Notes: a model not told the origin generated them from the letters alone. A stretch of 64,000 nt of DNA from Paenibacillus qinlingensis (GCF_013204845.1 NZ_JABMKY010000031.1:29408-93407), one strand, 5' to 3'; shown: positions 31,317 through 40,853, counted from the stretch's first letter. Made by a program: numbers and translations.

Positions 31317-32324
31317 TTACAGACCTTTTTTCGCGATGAAAGCTACCAAGTCAACAACGCGGTTGGAGTAACCCCACTCGTTATCGTACCAGGAAACAAC
31401 TTTCAACATGTTGTCGCCAACTACCATTGTGGACAATGCATCGATTGTCGAGGAAGCTGGGTCACCATTGAAGTCGCTGGATACAAGTGCATCTTCTGTG
31501 TAGTTAAGAATGCCTTTAAGCGGGCCTTCGGAAGCTTGTTTCAAAGCTGCGTTTACTTCGTCAACTGTTACGTTAACTTTAAGCTCAACAACCAAATCAG
31601 TTACGGATACGTTAGGTGTAGGAACACGCATAGCCATACCGTTCAATTTGCCTTTAAGCTCAGGAAGAACTAGACCGATTGCTTTAGCTGCGCCAGTGCT
31701 GGAAGGAATGATGTTCTCAGCTGCTGCACGAGCACGACGAAGGTCTTTATGTGGAACGTCTAGAACGGATTGGTCATTTGTGTACGAGTGAACAGTTGTC
31801 ATCATACCTTTTACGATTCCGAAGCTATCGTTGATAACTTTTGCGAAAGGAGCTAGACAGTTCGTAGTACATGAAGCGTTGGAGATGATTGTGTGAGCAG
31901 CTGGATCGTATTTGTCTTCGTTAACACCAAGTACGATTGTAATATCTTCATCAGAAGCTGGAGCGGAAATGATAACTTTCTTAGCTCCACCTTTCAAGTG
32001 AAGTTCTGCTTTTTCTTTCGCTGTGAAAATACCAGTGGATTCGATTACGATTTCAGCGCCTACAGATGCCCATGGCAGATCCCCAGGGTTACGCTCAGCA
32101 AAAACCTTGATGGAACGACCGTTAACGATCAATTCGCCTTCGCCAGCTTCAACTGTAGCGTCTAGTTTACCGTGAGTAGTGTCATATTTAAGCAAGTGAG
32201 CCAATGTTTTAACGTCTGTCAAATCGTTTACTGCCACGATTTGTACATCTGGGTTGTTCAATGCTGCGCGGAATACGTTACGACCAATACGTCCGAAACC
32301 GTTAATACCTACTTTTGTTGTCAT
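31317..32324 (-). CDS. gapA: glyceraldehyde-3-phosphate dehydrogenase (glycolytic)
   Basis: NAD-dependent oxidation of glyceraldehyde 3-phosphate. The 335-residue protein has the Rossmann start KVGINGFGRIGRNVFRAAL, the catalytic ASCTTNCLAP with the active-site Cys and WYDNEWGYSNRVVDL at the C-terminus. ATG 32324 is chosen because AGGAGG is eight bases upstream; the ATG at 32330 is too close. Location directly after cggR marks it as the glycolytic paralogue. Confidence 0.98.
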   Translation of the reverse strand: MTTKVGINGFGRIGRNVFRAALNNPDVQIVAVNDLTDVKTLAHLLKYDTTHGKLDATVEAGEGELIVNGRSIKVFAERNPGDLPWASVGAEIVIESTGIFTAKEKAELHLKGGAKKVIISAPASDEDITIVLGVNEDKYDPAAHTIISNASCTTNCLAPFAKVINDSFGIVKGMMTTVHSYTNDQSVLDVPHKDLRRARAAAENIIPSSTGAAKAIGLVLPELKGKLNGMAMRVPTPNVSVTDLVVELKVNVTVDEVNAALKQASEGPLKGILNYTEDALVSSDFNGDPASSTIDALSTMVVGDNMLKVVSWYDNEWGYSNRVVDLVAFIAKKGL

Positions 32325-32406
32325 AGTCATTTCCTCCTAAGATTACATAAATATTATATTTCAAAACGCAGCCATGAATGGCTTACGTTATGATGGCAAC
32401 TTTCAG

Positions 32407-33429
32407 CTATACATGCTTCATGATTTCTAAGGCAGCCGCTTCATCTGTAACTAGGACATCTTCTTGCCCATGTCGTAGTACAGAAGCAATTGCTTCTCCC
32501 TTGCTCTTCCCGCCAGCAACACCAATCACAACCTCAACACGCTGCAGATCTTCCAGTCGAAGTCCGACTGTCGGCATCTTATGAACCACATTTCCTTGGC
32601 GGTCAAAATAATAACCAAGCGCCTCAGCAAGTGCACCATCAGCTCTCAGACTGCTCGTAGTATCATTATCTACTTTACGTCTGCGTGCCATGACCATAGC
32701 ATCTCCGATACCATGTACAACAATGCGACAACTGCGCACCGCGTTTACAACTTCCTGAATCTGTGTATCTTGAATCAACGATTGATACGCTTCTTCCCCA
32801 AGATGATCTGGGACATGCAGCAGCCTGTATTTCCCGCCAGTTTTCTTTGCCATAATGGACGCAATTGTGTTCGCTTGAGTATCCACACTTTCACCAAGTC
32901 CTCCACGTGCAGGAACGAACCAACTACCTTTCATCGAAGACGAGATAGCTAAGTTATTAGCAATCTGAGCCATGGTCGACCCACCTGTTACCGCGATGAT
33001 ATCATCTTTGGCGACATATTTACGTAAGGCGGCCGCGCCAGCGCGTCCAAGCTCTTTCTTCGTAAATACGGAAGTGTCAGAATCCCCAGGCACGATGATC
33101 ACATTGGAGATGTGAAAAGCTTTGGCAATACTATCTTCCAAATCTGTTAAGCCAAACGCCATCTTAATGATCGGTTGCATATCTTCCAGCAGCTGACGAC
33201 CAGACTCGCTGATCTTCATACCACTTGCATCTGATTCCAGAAGCCCTAACTCCTTCAGGAAATCGACTTCACCGCGCAGTACGCGCTCCGTCATGTCGAG
33301 TGAGGACGCTAACGTCCTTCGTCCGACAACACCGGAAACCAAGATGTGTTGCAGAATCGAGTAGCGTTTCTTCATGATGTCCATAAGATCAGGCATGAGC
33401 TGTTTTTGAATGTCTAGAATCTCTCTCAT
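32407..33429 (-). CDS. cggR: central glycolytic genes regulator CggR
   Basis: SorC/DeoR-type repressor that releases DNA when fructose 1,6-bisphosphate is bound. The 340-residue length equals that of known CggR. The N-terminal HTH (YSILQHILVSGVVGRRTLAS) is followed by the sugar-phosphate-binding domain with IIVPGDSD and AVTGGSTMA. The chosen ATG 33429 has GGAAG seven bases upstream; the frame to 33540 would read through the operator. First gene of the gapA operon and very probably autoregulated. Confidence 0.96.
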   Translation of the reverse strand: MREILDIQKQLMPDLMDIMKKRYSILQHILVSGVVGRRTLASSLDMTERVLRGEVDFLKELGLLESDASGMKISESGRQLLEDMQPIIKMAFGLTDLEDSIAKAFHISNVIIVPGDSDTSVFTKKELGRAGAAALRKYVAKDDIIAVTGGSTMAQIANNLAISSSMKGSWFVPARGGLGESVDTQANTIASIMAKKTGGKYRLLHVPDHLGEEAYQSLIQDTQIQEVVNAVRSCRIVVHGIGDAMVMARRRKVDNDTTSSLRADGALAEALGYYFDRQGNVVHKMPTVGLRLEDLQRVEVVIGVAGGKSKGEAIASVLRHGQEDVLVTDEAAALEIMKHV

Positions 33430-33462
33430 AGGACGACTTCCAACGCTCCCGATCCAATGTAG

Positions 33463-33498
33463 GACGTTTTTTGTCCCAGGTATACATTTTATGTCCCA
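33463..33498 (-). promoter_or_regulatory. CggR operator
   Basis: On the minus strand the site reads TGGGAC, 6 bases, TGTA, 4 bases, TGGGAC, 6 bases, CGTC. This matches the spacing of the known Bacillus subtilis operator (CGGGAC-N6-TGTC-N4-CGGGAC-N6-TGTC). It lies downstream of the promoter at 33559-33587 and upstream of cggR, consistent with repression by blocking elongating polymerase. Confidence 0.9.
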
Positions 33499-33558
33499 CC
33501 CGGGTGAAAAAAAAGTTCCTTGCTCAATTCCATATGTCACTTCTCTTTTACAGTTCTT

Positions 33559-33587
33559 ATTATAACCATTTCTTCCGTAACATTCAA
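33559..33587 (-). promoter_or_regulatory. sigma-A promoter of the cggR-gapA operon
   Basis: TTGAAT (33587-33582), 17 bases, TATAAT (33564-33559) on the minus strand. The transcript would start near 33552 and run into the CggR operator about 55 bases later. Confidence 0.85.
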
Positions 33588-33692
33588 CATTTGTTCAAAC
33601 ATTTTTCTGTAAATAGGCCTGTAAGGGCTTACCTCCTTGCTTTTTATGGAAAGCTGACTTATAATAACCCTTGCTTCACTTTTTCTAAACTA

Positions 33693-33764
33693 GCGCCCGT
33701 GGTCCAATGGATATGACGTAGGCCTCCGAAGCCTGAGATAAAGGTTCGATTCCTTTCGGGCGCG
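33693..33764 (+). tRNA. tRNA-Arg (CCG)
   Basis: Acceptor stem GCGCCCG pairs with CGGGCGC, T loop TTCGATT is present, and the seven-base anticodon loop CTCCGAA gives anticodon CCG. The CCA end is not encoded. A stand-alone tRNA gene between cggR and clpP. Confidence 0.93.
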
Positions 33765-33803
33765 TCCAACAAATCAGCTACAAGAGTTACGGTTTAATCG
33801 CCA

Positions 33804-33829
33804 AATCAGCTCTGAAGCTGATTTTTTTT
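33804..33829 (+). terminator. terminator after tRNA-Arg
   Basis: AATCAGCT pairs with AGCTGATT across CTGA and a long T run follows. Confidence 0.92.
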
Positions 33830-33837
33830 GTGTTTAG

Positions 33838-33854
33838 TTTGACCTTTCTTGACC
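33838..33854. promoter_or_regulatory. CtsR box at clpP
   Basis: TTTGACC, TTT, CTTGACC equals the reverse complement of the CtsR heptad repeat (RGTCAAA-NAN-RGTCAAA) with one mismatch. It overlaps the -35 region of the clpP promoter, so CtsR should repress clpP until heat or protein stress. Confidence 0.88.
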
Positions 33855-33877
33855 TTCGGAGGTTTTTTCGTTATCAT
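33849..33877 (+). promoter_or_regulatory. sigma-A promoter of clpP
   Basis: TTGACC (33849-33854), a 17-base spacer and TATCAT (33872-33877). The second CtsR heptad lies on the -35 hexamer. Confidence 0.85.
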
Positions 33878-33943
33878 ACTTGTAGATACTGTAAATAGTA
33901 TGTACCCAATAGTAGGTAACCCAACCCCAAGGAGGTCATTCTC

Positions 33944-34525
33944 ATGAGTTTTATTCCTATGGTCGTCGAACAGGACGCGCGCGGTGAAAGAGGATATGAC
34001 ATCTACTCTCGCTTGCTGAAGGACCGCATTATATTCTTAGGCACGGGTGTCAACGATGTTGTGGCAAATTCCATCATTGCTCAGTTGCTCTTCTTGGCCG
34101 CTCAAGATCCTGATAAAGATATCTCGCTTTACATTAACAGCCCAGGCGGCTCCATCACAGCCGGTATGGCGATTTTCGACACGATGCAGTTCATCAAACC
34201 AGACGTATCCACGATCTGCGTTGGTATGGCCGCTTCCATGGGCGCGTTCTTGCTCACAGCTGGTGCCAAAGGCAAGCGTTACGCACTGCCGAACAGCGAA
34301 GTCATGATTCACCAACCACTTGGCGGCGCAGAAGGTCAAGCCTCTGATATCGAGATTCGCGCTAAGCGTATTTTGAAAATGAGAGATAACCTGAACACGA
34401 TCCTAGCTGAGCGCACGGGACAAACGTTCGAGCGTATTGAGAAGGATACGGACCGTGATAACTTCATGAGTGCGAAAGAAGCAGCCGAATACGGACTCAT
34501 CGATAAAGTCATCGAGCGCGTCTAA
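33944..34525 (+). CDS. clpP: ATP-dependent Clp protease proteolytic subunit
   Basis: The serine peptidase core that works with ClpX/ClpC. The 193-residue protein contains GMAASMGAFLL with the catalytic Ser near 97 and MIHQPLGGAEGQASDIEI with the catalytic His near 122. Length is standard. AAGGAGGT precedes ATG 33944. Expression is from a CtsR-controlled promoter and a bidirectional terminator follows. Confidence 0.98.
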   Translation: MSFIPMVVEQDARGERGYDIYSRLLKDRIIFLGTGVNDVVANSIIAQLLFLAAQDPDKDISLYINSPGGSITAGMAIFDTMQFIKPDVSTICVGMAASMGAFLLTAGAKGKRYALPNSEVMIHQPLGGAEGQASDIEIRAKRILKMRDNLNTILAERTGQTFERIEKDTDRDNFMSAKEAAEYGLIDKVIERV

Positions 34526-34532
34526 TTATTTA

Positions 34533-34592
34533 TAAAAAAAACCAGCCGAATTTCATTGCTCACATGAGCATTGATGTTCGGCTGGTTTTTTG
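34533..34592. terminator. bidirectional terminator between clpP and the stalk-domain gene
   Basis: AACCAGCCGAA (34540-34550) pairs with TTCGGCTGGTT (34577-34587), with an A run on the left and a T run on the right, and an inner TGCTCA/TGAGCA stem. Confidence 0.9.
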
Positions 34593-34597
34593 TTTGA

Positions 34598-36361
34598 CTA
34601 TTTCAAATCTTCCAATGGGTAGAAAATTAAATCAATCGGGAACGCGGAACCTGCTGGCGGTGTAAACTCAATATCCAGCGCTTCTTCCGTTCCTGTCGTG
34701 CGGGCTAATACTTCCAAGCCATCGAAAGCCGTAATGACACCGGAATACGGGACAGGAATGATTTCACCGTTGATTTTAAACGGCCCCTTGAACACGCCGC
34801 CTCTAGCCATGATCATCACAGCCATTTTGCGCGGCTTATCCGCGTGGATTTTATAGACCACACCATAATTCCCGCCATTCTCCACGACTTGCTTACGCAT
34901 CACATCGTAGCCTTTGACGAATGGATCCGTCTTGTTATCTCCGATCGTTAATCGGGAAGCTTTGGTGAAGCTCGTGGCATCAATTTTCCATTCAATCTCG
35001 GAAACGGGGAAAGTACCGCGAACATGACCGTTAAAGGCGAGCAGAGGCAATTCCTTCACGATCGTTGGTGTCAGCATCTTATCCGTTGCGATAAAGGACA
35101 TTTGAAGTTCGCCGTCTGTTTCGACATCATAGAACAAATTAACACCTTGACCTGGATAGAAATCTGGTAATTTGGCGTATACATAACTTGCTTTAGGCGG
35201 AACCGTCATTGTATCCGTGTATACGTTGTTTAGAAGAAAATCAACCGAAGCTTCGCTGCCGATCAAGTTCGCATAAACAGAAGGGTATACTTCGCCTTTG
35301 TTTGTCGTTTTAATCGTAATCGGCTTATCCGTATTGTTTGTTGCAAAGATAGCAAATGTCATCTTATTCGGTGTGCCATTGATATGATCCGCGTACAAAC
35401 GTGCTTTACCATTAATATTATCTTGATACAAAATACCGCTCGATGTGAACTCTTCCGGGCTATCACTTACAAGCAGCGTGCGTCCTTGCACTTCTTTCAC
35501 GTCTTTTGGAAGCAGCGGCAACTCATTAAAATGTGACCAGATGGTCGTCCAGTTCGTTTTGATGAATCCGCCAACAGGTTTCATATAAATCGGATACTCG
35601 ACTTCTGACAAATATGGTTCATTAACGACAGTCACAAAGCTTTTGAACAACTTACTCACATGACCATGACCATCCTTCACCGTTAAGGTCACAGGGTATT
35701 GGCCAGCTTTGAAGAACGCCTCTTGTTTACCTGTCCAATCAAAGGATACAAGGCCTTCAGCATCTGGATCATAACTCAAATCCAAATACTTAACAGGCTC
35801 ACCAAGCCTGTAGGTTGGCTTCGCAGTAGCAAACTTGGCCACTGGACGAGAATTGCTGTCTTGATCGATGTAGATGCCCTCAGGCGCTTTAAAATGCACG
35901 ATCTCTACACGTCTCAGTTCACTATTGTAGGTGTATTTCGCACCCATGTAATCAGCCAACCATGTCAGCTTCACAAGCAACTTGCCATTCACAATAGCGG
36001 CTACGGACTTAAAGGGTACATCTACCCCATTCGTTGTTACCGTCTTATGATCGGAATCTAGCACGATGTTGTAGCCTGGAGGCGACATTTGAATCGTACG
36101 GGATAAATCGTTCCACTCTACTTGAAAGCCTAATGTATCACCTAAGAATTTGGCTGGAACGAATGTGCTTCCGTCAATAATTGTAGATGGGGACTCAAGA
36201 TGAATCTGTTCCTGATTCACGAATGCTTCTGCCTTATCGATATAAAGTAAAATAAAGGACGAGCTTGTTGATACCGCATGCGCGGCTGGCGCAGTAATCG
36301 TACTAACTAGAAACACGAGTACGGCCAATAGGGCAATCATTTCTTTCTTTACTACATTCAT
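34598..36361 (-). CDS. secreted stalk-domain protein with PKD-like module
   Basis: A 587-residue exported protein. Residues 1-29 are a signal peptide ending AAHA. Residues about 40-150 are a copper amine oxidase N-terminal-like/stalk domain with STFVPAKFLGDTLGFQVEW and ITWLADYMGA-like repeats. A PKD-like beta domain follows (about 180-240; FDWTGKQEAFFKAGQYPVTL). The rest is beta-rich and unassigned. AAGGAG lies upstream of the ATG. Likely a cell-surface protein; substrate unknown. It is monocistronic and converges on clpP. Confidence 0.82.
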   Translation of the reverse strand: MNVVKKEMIALLAVLVFLVSTITAPAAHAVSTSSSFILLYIDKAEAFVNQEQIHLESPSTIIDGSTFVPAKFLGDTLGFQVEWNDLSRTIQMSPPGYNIVLDSDHKTVTTNGVDVPFKSVAAIVNGKLLVKLTWLADYMGAKYTYNSELRRVEIVHFKAPEGIYIDQDSNSRPVAKFATAKPTYRLGEPVKYLDLSYDPDAEGLVSFDWTGKQEAFFKAGQYPVTLTVKDGHGHVSKLFKSFVTVVNEPYLSEVEYPIYMKPVGGFIKTNWTTIWSHFNELPLLPKDVKEVQGRTLLVSDSPEEFTSSGILYQDNINGKARLYADHINGTPNKMTFAIFATNNTDKPITIKTTNKGEVYPSVYANLIGSEASVDFLLNNVYTDTMTVPPKASYVYAKLPDFYPGQGVNLFYDVETDGELQMSFIATDKMLTPTIVKELPLLAFNGHVRGTFPVSEIEWKIDATSFTKASRLTIGDNKTDPFVKGYDVMRKQVVENGGNYGVVYKIHADKPRKMAVMIMARGGVFKGPFKINGEIIPVPYSGVITAFDGLEVLARTTGTEEALDIEFTPPAGSAFPIDLIFYPLEDLK

Positions 36362-36538
36362 TTTACTTCGGCTCCTTTTTCAAGCTTTGGATAAGCTCGC
36401 TACTTAGAAATACAAATAGCCTTATCCATCACGACCACGTTTATTAGACGTAGCCAAATGAAAAAGGTTGCCCTATACCACTAATTGTTAACAAATCTGA
36501 CACTTTTAGAAAACTTGCGGTTTGCTTCTATAAACTGC

Positions 36539-36567
36539 AAAAAAGCCCCCTCGAAAGGTAGGCTTTT
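36539..36567 (-). terminator. terminator after the HPr-like gene
   Basis: On the minus strand AAAAGCC and GGCTTTT form the base of a GC-rich hairpin with a short mismatch, followed by T residues. Confidence 0.75.
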
Positions 36568-36573
36568 AAAGGA

Positions 36574-36843
36574 TTATTGGTTTTCCAACTCTTCCTTACT
36601 GACTAATGTGACTAAAGCGTTTACAGCCTGCTCTGCATCCGAACCTTCTGCACTTATGAAGACTTCGGTCCCTGTGCTGATCGCAAGACTCATAATTCCC
36701 ATGATGCTCTTCGCATTCACTTTCTTCTCATCTTTCTCAACAAAGATCTCCGATGAAAACTTATTCGCCTCTTGAACAAACAATGCCGCAGGTCTGGCAT
36801 GAAGTCCTGTTCTCAACTTCACAACGACTGGACGTCTGGACAT
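36574..36843 (-). CDS. HPr-family phosphocarrier protein in the crh position
   Basis: An 89-residue HPr fold. TGLHARPAALFVQ places His at residue 15, and NAKSIMGIMSL places Ser at residue 46, the HprK target. In Bacillus subtilis the gene after whiA is crh, whose product lacks His15. Here His15 is present, so the protein could serve both PTS phosphotransfer and HprK/CcpA signalling. GGGGGAA lies upstream of the ATG. It is probably expressed with rapZ-yvcK-whiA, although a 147-base gap precedes it. I leave the symbol blank because crh and ptsH cannot be separated here. Confidence 0.9.
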   Translation of the reverse strand: MSRRPVVVKLRTGLHARPAALFVQEANKFSSEIFVEKDEKKVNAKSIMGIMSLAISTGTEVFISAEGSDAEQAVNALVTLVSKEELENQ

Positions 36844-36990
36844 GGAACTAATTCCCCCTAGTGTGGAGCTTATATGGATTACTATTAATAACAGCGTTTA
36901 CCTTATGTTTTAATATTATAGCATTTTTCCTTCAAGTACACTAGAAAAAATGCGAAAAACTTATACGAGCGTTGTACAGCCCGGGTTTAT

Positions 36991-37932
36991 CTACGAATTT
37001 CGGTGTTTTTCGGCCAATTCGTCTATTTTCCGCAGGCGATGATTCACACCTGACTTGCTAACACTGCCCGAAAGCATGTCGCCAACTTCCTTCAAATTCA
37101 AGTCAGGGTGCGCAAGTCTAATCTCCGCAACCTCTCTTAACTTCTCAGGCAAGCTATCTAGACCAATCTCCCGTTGCAACAATCGAATATTCTCGATTTG
37201 CCTGACGGCTGCCCCGATCGTTTTGTTCAAGTTCGCCGTTTCACAGTTCACGATGCGATTAACGGAATTTCTCATATCTTTCATAATTCGGACATCCTCG
37301 AAACGCAGCAGCGCCTGATGAGCCCCAATGATACTGAGAAACTCGATAATTTTCTCGCCTTCCTTAACGTACAGCACGAACCCTTTCTTACGTTCAATGA
37401 ATCGCGCGTTTAAGTCAAACTTATTCGCAAGCTGTGTTAAAGCTTTACAGTGTTCTTCATAAATCGAAGCAATTTCCAAATGATAGGAAGATCCCTCCGG
37501 ATTATTGACAGAACCGCCAGCCATGAAAGCTCCTCGAAGATAAGCACGCTTGCAGCAATTACCGCGAATAATGTCCTTGTTAATCCCCGTCGTGAAGATA
37601 AAACCCTCCGAGACGATCTTCAAATCACTGAGCAGTTCCTGTACTTGGCCAGGCACCCTTACAATGTACACATTATTCTTCTTTAGACGCATTTTCTTAC
37701 GCACGAGTAGCTCTGTGTGTGTATTATACGTCTTCTTGATCAGCGAGTAAATTCGCCGTGCAATCGCTGCGTTCTCCGTGGATACATCCAACACGACACG
37801 CTGACTTGTTAACTGTACAGCGCCATTCATGCGAATGAGCGCGGACAGCTCCGCTTTTTCACAGCATGACTCCGAATCATTAATTAACGTTAATTCTTTT
37901 TTGGTTGTTGCCGCAAAGGACAAGGGACTCAC
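36991..37932 (-). CDS. whiA: DNA-binding protein WhiA
   Basis: A 313-residue protein with a LAGLIDADG-like N-terminal fold (GNCCKRAYLRGAFMAGGSV, catalytically inactive in the family) and a C-terminal HTH (LREVAEIRLAHPDLNLKE, then SKSGVNHRLRKI). It affects cell division and chromosome segregation in Firmicutes. The start is GTG 37932, overlapping the yvcK stop in a GTGA arrangement. Confidence 0.96.
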   Translation of the reverse strand: MSPLSFAATTKKELTLINDSESCCEKAELSALIRMNGAVQLTSQRVVLDVSTENAAIARRIYSLIKKTYNTHTELLVRKKMRLKKNNVYIVRVPGQVQELLSDLKIVSEGFIFTTGINKDIIRGNCCKRAYLRGAFMAGGSVNNPEGSSYHLEIASIYEEHCKALTQLANKFDLNARFIERKKGFVLYVKEGEKIIEFLSIIGAHQALLRFEDVRIMKDMRNSVNRIVNCETANLNKTIGAAVRQIENIRLLQREIGLDSLPEKLREVAEIRLAHPDLNLKEVGDMLSGSVSKSGVNHRLRKIDELAEKHRNS

Positions 37933-38912
37933 TTCTTCCTTAACAGCCAGCTTTCGACGAGCTGATAGATATGGTCACTCAATTTCTCTGCATCATGACG
38001 AAGATAGGTTCGGAATAAGACAAGTCGATCTGCAATGACCCGGTATCCTCTTTTCGTCACTTCATCCAAATCTAAATGAACCGCTTTTGAACCTTTTTCC
38101 GCATACTTGGCTTGCACCTGCGGTGGTATTTCACCATTATTCACGATCACATAATCAAACAAATGCTGACCTAAGTGATCATAAATCGCATCCAGATGAT
38201 CGCTCACCGAATAATCATCGGTTTCGCCTGGCTGTGTCATGACATTACAAATGAACAATTTCACAGCATTCGATGCCACGATCTCCTTAGCAATCCCTGG
38301 AACAAGCAAATTCGGCAGCAAACTTGTATATAAACTGCCAGGACCGCACAAGATGGCATCTGCTTCGCGTATCGCTTGAACGGCTTCTGTGAGTGGCGTT
38401 ACCCCTGCCGGTTCAATGAATACTTTCTTGATCCGTCCATCGGCCTTTGGAATTTTGGACTCTCCAACAACTAAAGTCCCATCCTCCATAATAGCGTTCA
38501 AAACAATGGCTTGATTCGAAGCCGGGAGCACTCTCCCGCGAACAGCAAATACGCGATTCATTTCTTGCACGGCAGTAACAAAATCACCAGTAATATCTGT
38601 CAGTGCCGCTAGTATTAGATTTCCCAGACTATGTCCGGCTAAACCTGTACCGTTCTGAAATCGATACTGAAGCATCAATGACAACAACGGTTCCACATCA
38701 GCTAACGATGTTAACACATTTCGAATATCCCCCGGAGGCGGCATTTGCAATTCACTACGCAAAATACCAGAACTTCCTCCATCGTCTGCAACGGTCACGA
38801 TAGCTGTGATATCAACCGGCTTTTCTTTCAGTCCTCTCAGCATAACTGAGAGCCCTGTTCCACCGCCAATAACGACTATTCTGGGCTTACGTTGTAATTG
38901 ACCAAGCTCCAT
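37929..38912 (-). CDS. yvcK: YvcK/GlmR family gluconeogenesis factor
   Basis: A 327-residue UDP-sugar-binding protein with the N-terminal VIGGGTGLSVMLRGLK loop, TVADDGGSSG and LAGHSLGNLILAAL. In Bacillus it supports growth on gluconeogenic carbon and stimulates GlmS. It lies between rapZ and whiA, with a four-base overlap to whiA, the typical order. Confidence 0.95.
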   Translation of the reverse strand: MELGQLQRKPRIVVIGGGTGLSVMLRGLKEKPVDITAIVTVADDGGSSGILRSELQMPPPGDIRNVLTSLADVEPLLSLMLQYRFQNGTGLAGHSLGNLILAALTDITGDFVTAVQEMNRVFAVRGRVLPASNQAIVLNAIMEDGTLVVGESKIPKADGRIKKVFIEPAGVTPLTEAVQAIREADAILCGPGSLYTSLLPNLLVPGIAKEIVASNAVKLFICNVMTQPGETDDYSVSDHLDAIYDHLGQHLFDYVIVNNGEIPPQVQAKYAEKGSKAVHLDLDEVTKRGYRVIADRLVLFRTYLRHDAEKLSDHIYQLVESWLLRKK

Positions 38913-38943
38913 ACTTCTTTCACCCTCTTACTGACATAGCCGT

Positions 38944-39831
38944 CTATAAACGGTCCCGCTCGGAATCGCGATGACTTAAACGCACGGTCTCCGTCTCACT
39001 GTTCCCCATGACTTTGCCTAGATATTCCGTAATTGCAACCGATCTATGTTTACCTCCTGTGCATCCAATACCAACAACAACCTGGCTCTTGCCTTCCTTC
39101 TTATACTGAGGCATTAAGAAGTTCAGCATGTCGAGCAGCTTTGTCAGGAATTCTTGCGTCTCTGACCACTTCATTACATAGTCATACACATCGGGGTCCT
39201 GCCCCGTTTGCGGACGCAGTTGCTCCACATAATGAGGATTAGGCAGGAATCGCACATCAAAGATTAGATCAGCGTCAATAGGGACACCATACTTGAAACC
39301 GAAAGAGATTACGTTTATAGATATGCGATTCGTTTCTAGATTGGTGAACCGGGAAATAATTCTTTCCTTCAACTGCACGGGTTTCAGGCTGCTCGTGTCA
39401 ATCACTTGCGTCGCCAGACCCTTGAGTTCTTCTAGCAACTTACGTTCAAGACCTATTCCCTCAAGCGGAGCCCCGTCTGGTGCCAATGGATGGCGGCGAC
39501 GGCTCTCTTTGTAACGTTGAACGAGTGTACCATCAGTTGCGTCTAGGAATAAAATTTCATAGCTAAGCGTGTAATTTTCTTGGATATATCGTAAGGACTC
39601 TTGGAGCGCAGTGAAAAATTCACGTCCGCGCAAATCAATAACCAAGGCAACTTTGCCGATTTTCCCCATCGATTGCACGATTAATTCAGCAAACTTCGGA
39701 ATCAGGACGGGAGGTAAGTTATCAACGCAGAAGAATCCAAGATCCTCCATGCTTTGAACAGCTATTGTCTTGCCTGCACCCGACATCCCTGTAATAATGA
39801 CCAGTTTCGCTAAAGGGTGGTTTTCTTCCAT
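38944..39831 (-). CDS. rapZ: RapZ/YvcJ nucleotide-binding protein
   Basis: A 295-residue P-loop protein with Walker A ITGMSGAGKT near residue 14 and a C-terminal domain containing IGCTGGKHRSVAI. In enterobacteria RapZ controls GlmS through small RNAs; in Firmicutes (YvcJ) its role is less clear. ATG 39831 is used because AAGGAAGG is eight bases upstream; the GTG at 39840 overlaps that site. Confidence 0.95.
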   Translation of the reverse strand: MEENHPLAKLVIITGMSGAGKTIAVQSMEDLGFFCVDNLPPVLIPKFAELIVQSMGKIGKVALVIDLRGREFFTALQESLRYIQENYTLSYEILFLDATDGTLVQRYKESRRRHPLAPDGAPLEGIGLERKLLEELKGLATQVIDTSSLKPVQLKERIISRFTNLETNRISINVISFGFKYGVPIDADLIFDVRFLPNPHYVEQLRPQTGQDPDVYDYVMKWSETQEFLTKLLDMLNFLMPQYKKEGKSQVVVGIGCTGGKHRSVAITEYLGKVMGNSETETVRLSHRDSERDRL

Positions 39832-39905
39832 GCATGACACCTTCCTTTGGGGTGCTTTCGCAGATCAGCTTTTCTTATCTACATCTGCGAACCCGGTCTA
39901 GCCTT

Positions 39906-40853
39906 CTAACGTAAATTCAATCCTGCGGCTCCAACAACACCAGCATCATTGCCAAGTGTAGCAGCAACGATCTCAACACCCTCAGCTGCAGCTTCTGGTG
40001 TAAATTTGATGAACGTTTCACGAATTGGTTGGAATAGAATTTCTCCTGCCTTCGAAACACCACCACCGATAATGAAGCGCTTAGGATTAATGACAACAGC
40101 CAGCGCTGCCATCGAACGTCCGATATAGTAAGCGGCGCGATTCACGATGCGCAATGCTACTTCATCTCCGCTTTTCGCATCATCAAACACATGCTTAGCT
40201 TCAATTTTCTCGTGAAGAGCTAGTGATGTACGCTCGCCGCGTTCCACTGCTTCCTTCGCCATGCGAACAATACCTGTCGCGGAAGAAACGGTTTCAAGAC
40301 AACCCATTTGACCACAGCCACACTGAATAGCTTCAATATCAGGCACGATGGACATATGTCCAAGCTCTCCGGCCATACCAGCAGATCCTTGATAAATTTT
40401 ACCGTTAATAATGATACCGCCGCCAACACCTGTTCCGAGCGTATAGCATACGACGTTAGGGATACCCGCCCCAGCTCCTGACCAAGCTTCGCCAAGTGCT
40501 GCTACATTCGCATCGTTATCAATTTTAACTTGTTTACCCAGAAGCGCTTCAAGCGTCTTCTTCGCTGGTACGTTATGCCATTGAAGGTTTGGTGAGAATT
40601 TCACGAAGCCTTCTGGAATATCCATAAATCCAGCCAACCCCGCACCAATTCCAGCTACTTGCTCCCATGAATAGTCGGATTCTTCGACAACTTGACGTAC
40701 GTATTGCGCAATACGCTCAAGGACCGACTCTGCACCTAGTTCGGGTGAAGTTGGGCCTTCTAACGTTCTAAGAAGCTTACCTTGCTCATCACAAATACCC
40801 ACTTTAATATTCGTGCCACCTAGATCTACACCGATATAAATTTGACTGGACAT
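39906..40853 (-). CDS. glcK: ROK-family glucokinase
   Basis: Phosphorylates glucose with ATP to feed glycolysis. The 315-residue protein has the phosphate loop GVDLGGTNIKVG, the sugar-binding GELGHMSI and the ROK zinc motif CGCGQMGCLE. Length is typical. It sits 65 bases upstream of rapZ in the same direction. Other ROK kinases are possible but this neighbourhood and the motif favour GlcK. Confidence 0.92.
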   Translation of the reverse strand: MSSQIYIGVDLGGTNIKVGICDEQGKLLRTLEGPTSPELGAESVLERIAQYVRQVVEESDYSWEQVAGIGAGLAGFMDIPEGFVKFSPNLQWHNVPAKKTLEALLGKQVKIDNDANVAALGEAWSGAGAGIPNVVCYTLGTGVGGGIIINGKIYQGSAGMAGELGHMSIVPDIEAIQCGCGQMGCLETVSSATGIVRMAKEAVERGERTSLALHEKIEAKHVFDDAKSGDEVALRIVNRAAYYIGRSMAALAVVINPKRFIIGGGVSKAGEILFQPIRETFIKFTPEAAAEGVEIVAATLGNDAGVVGAAGLNLR

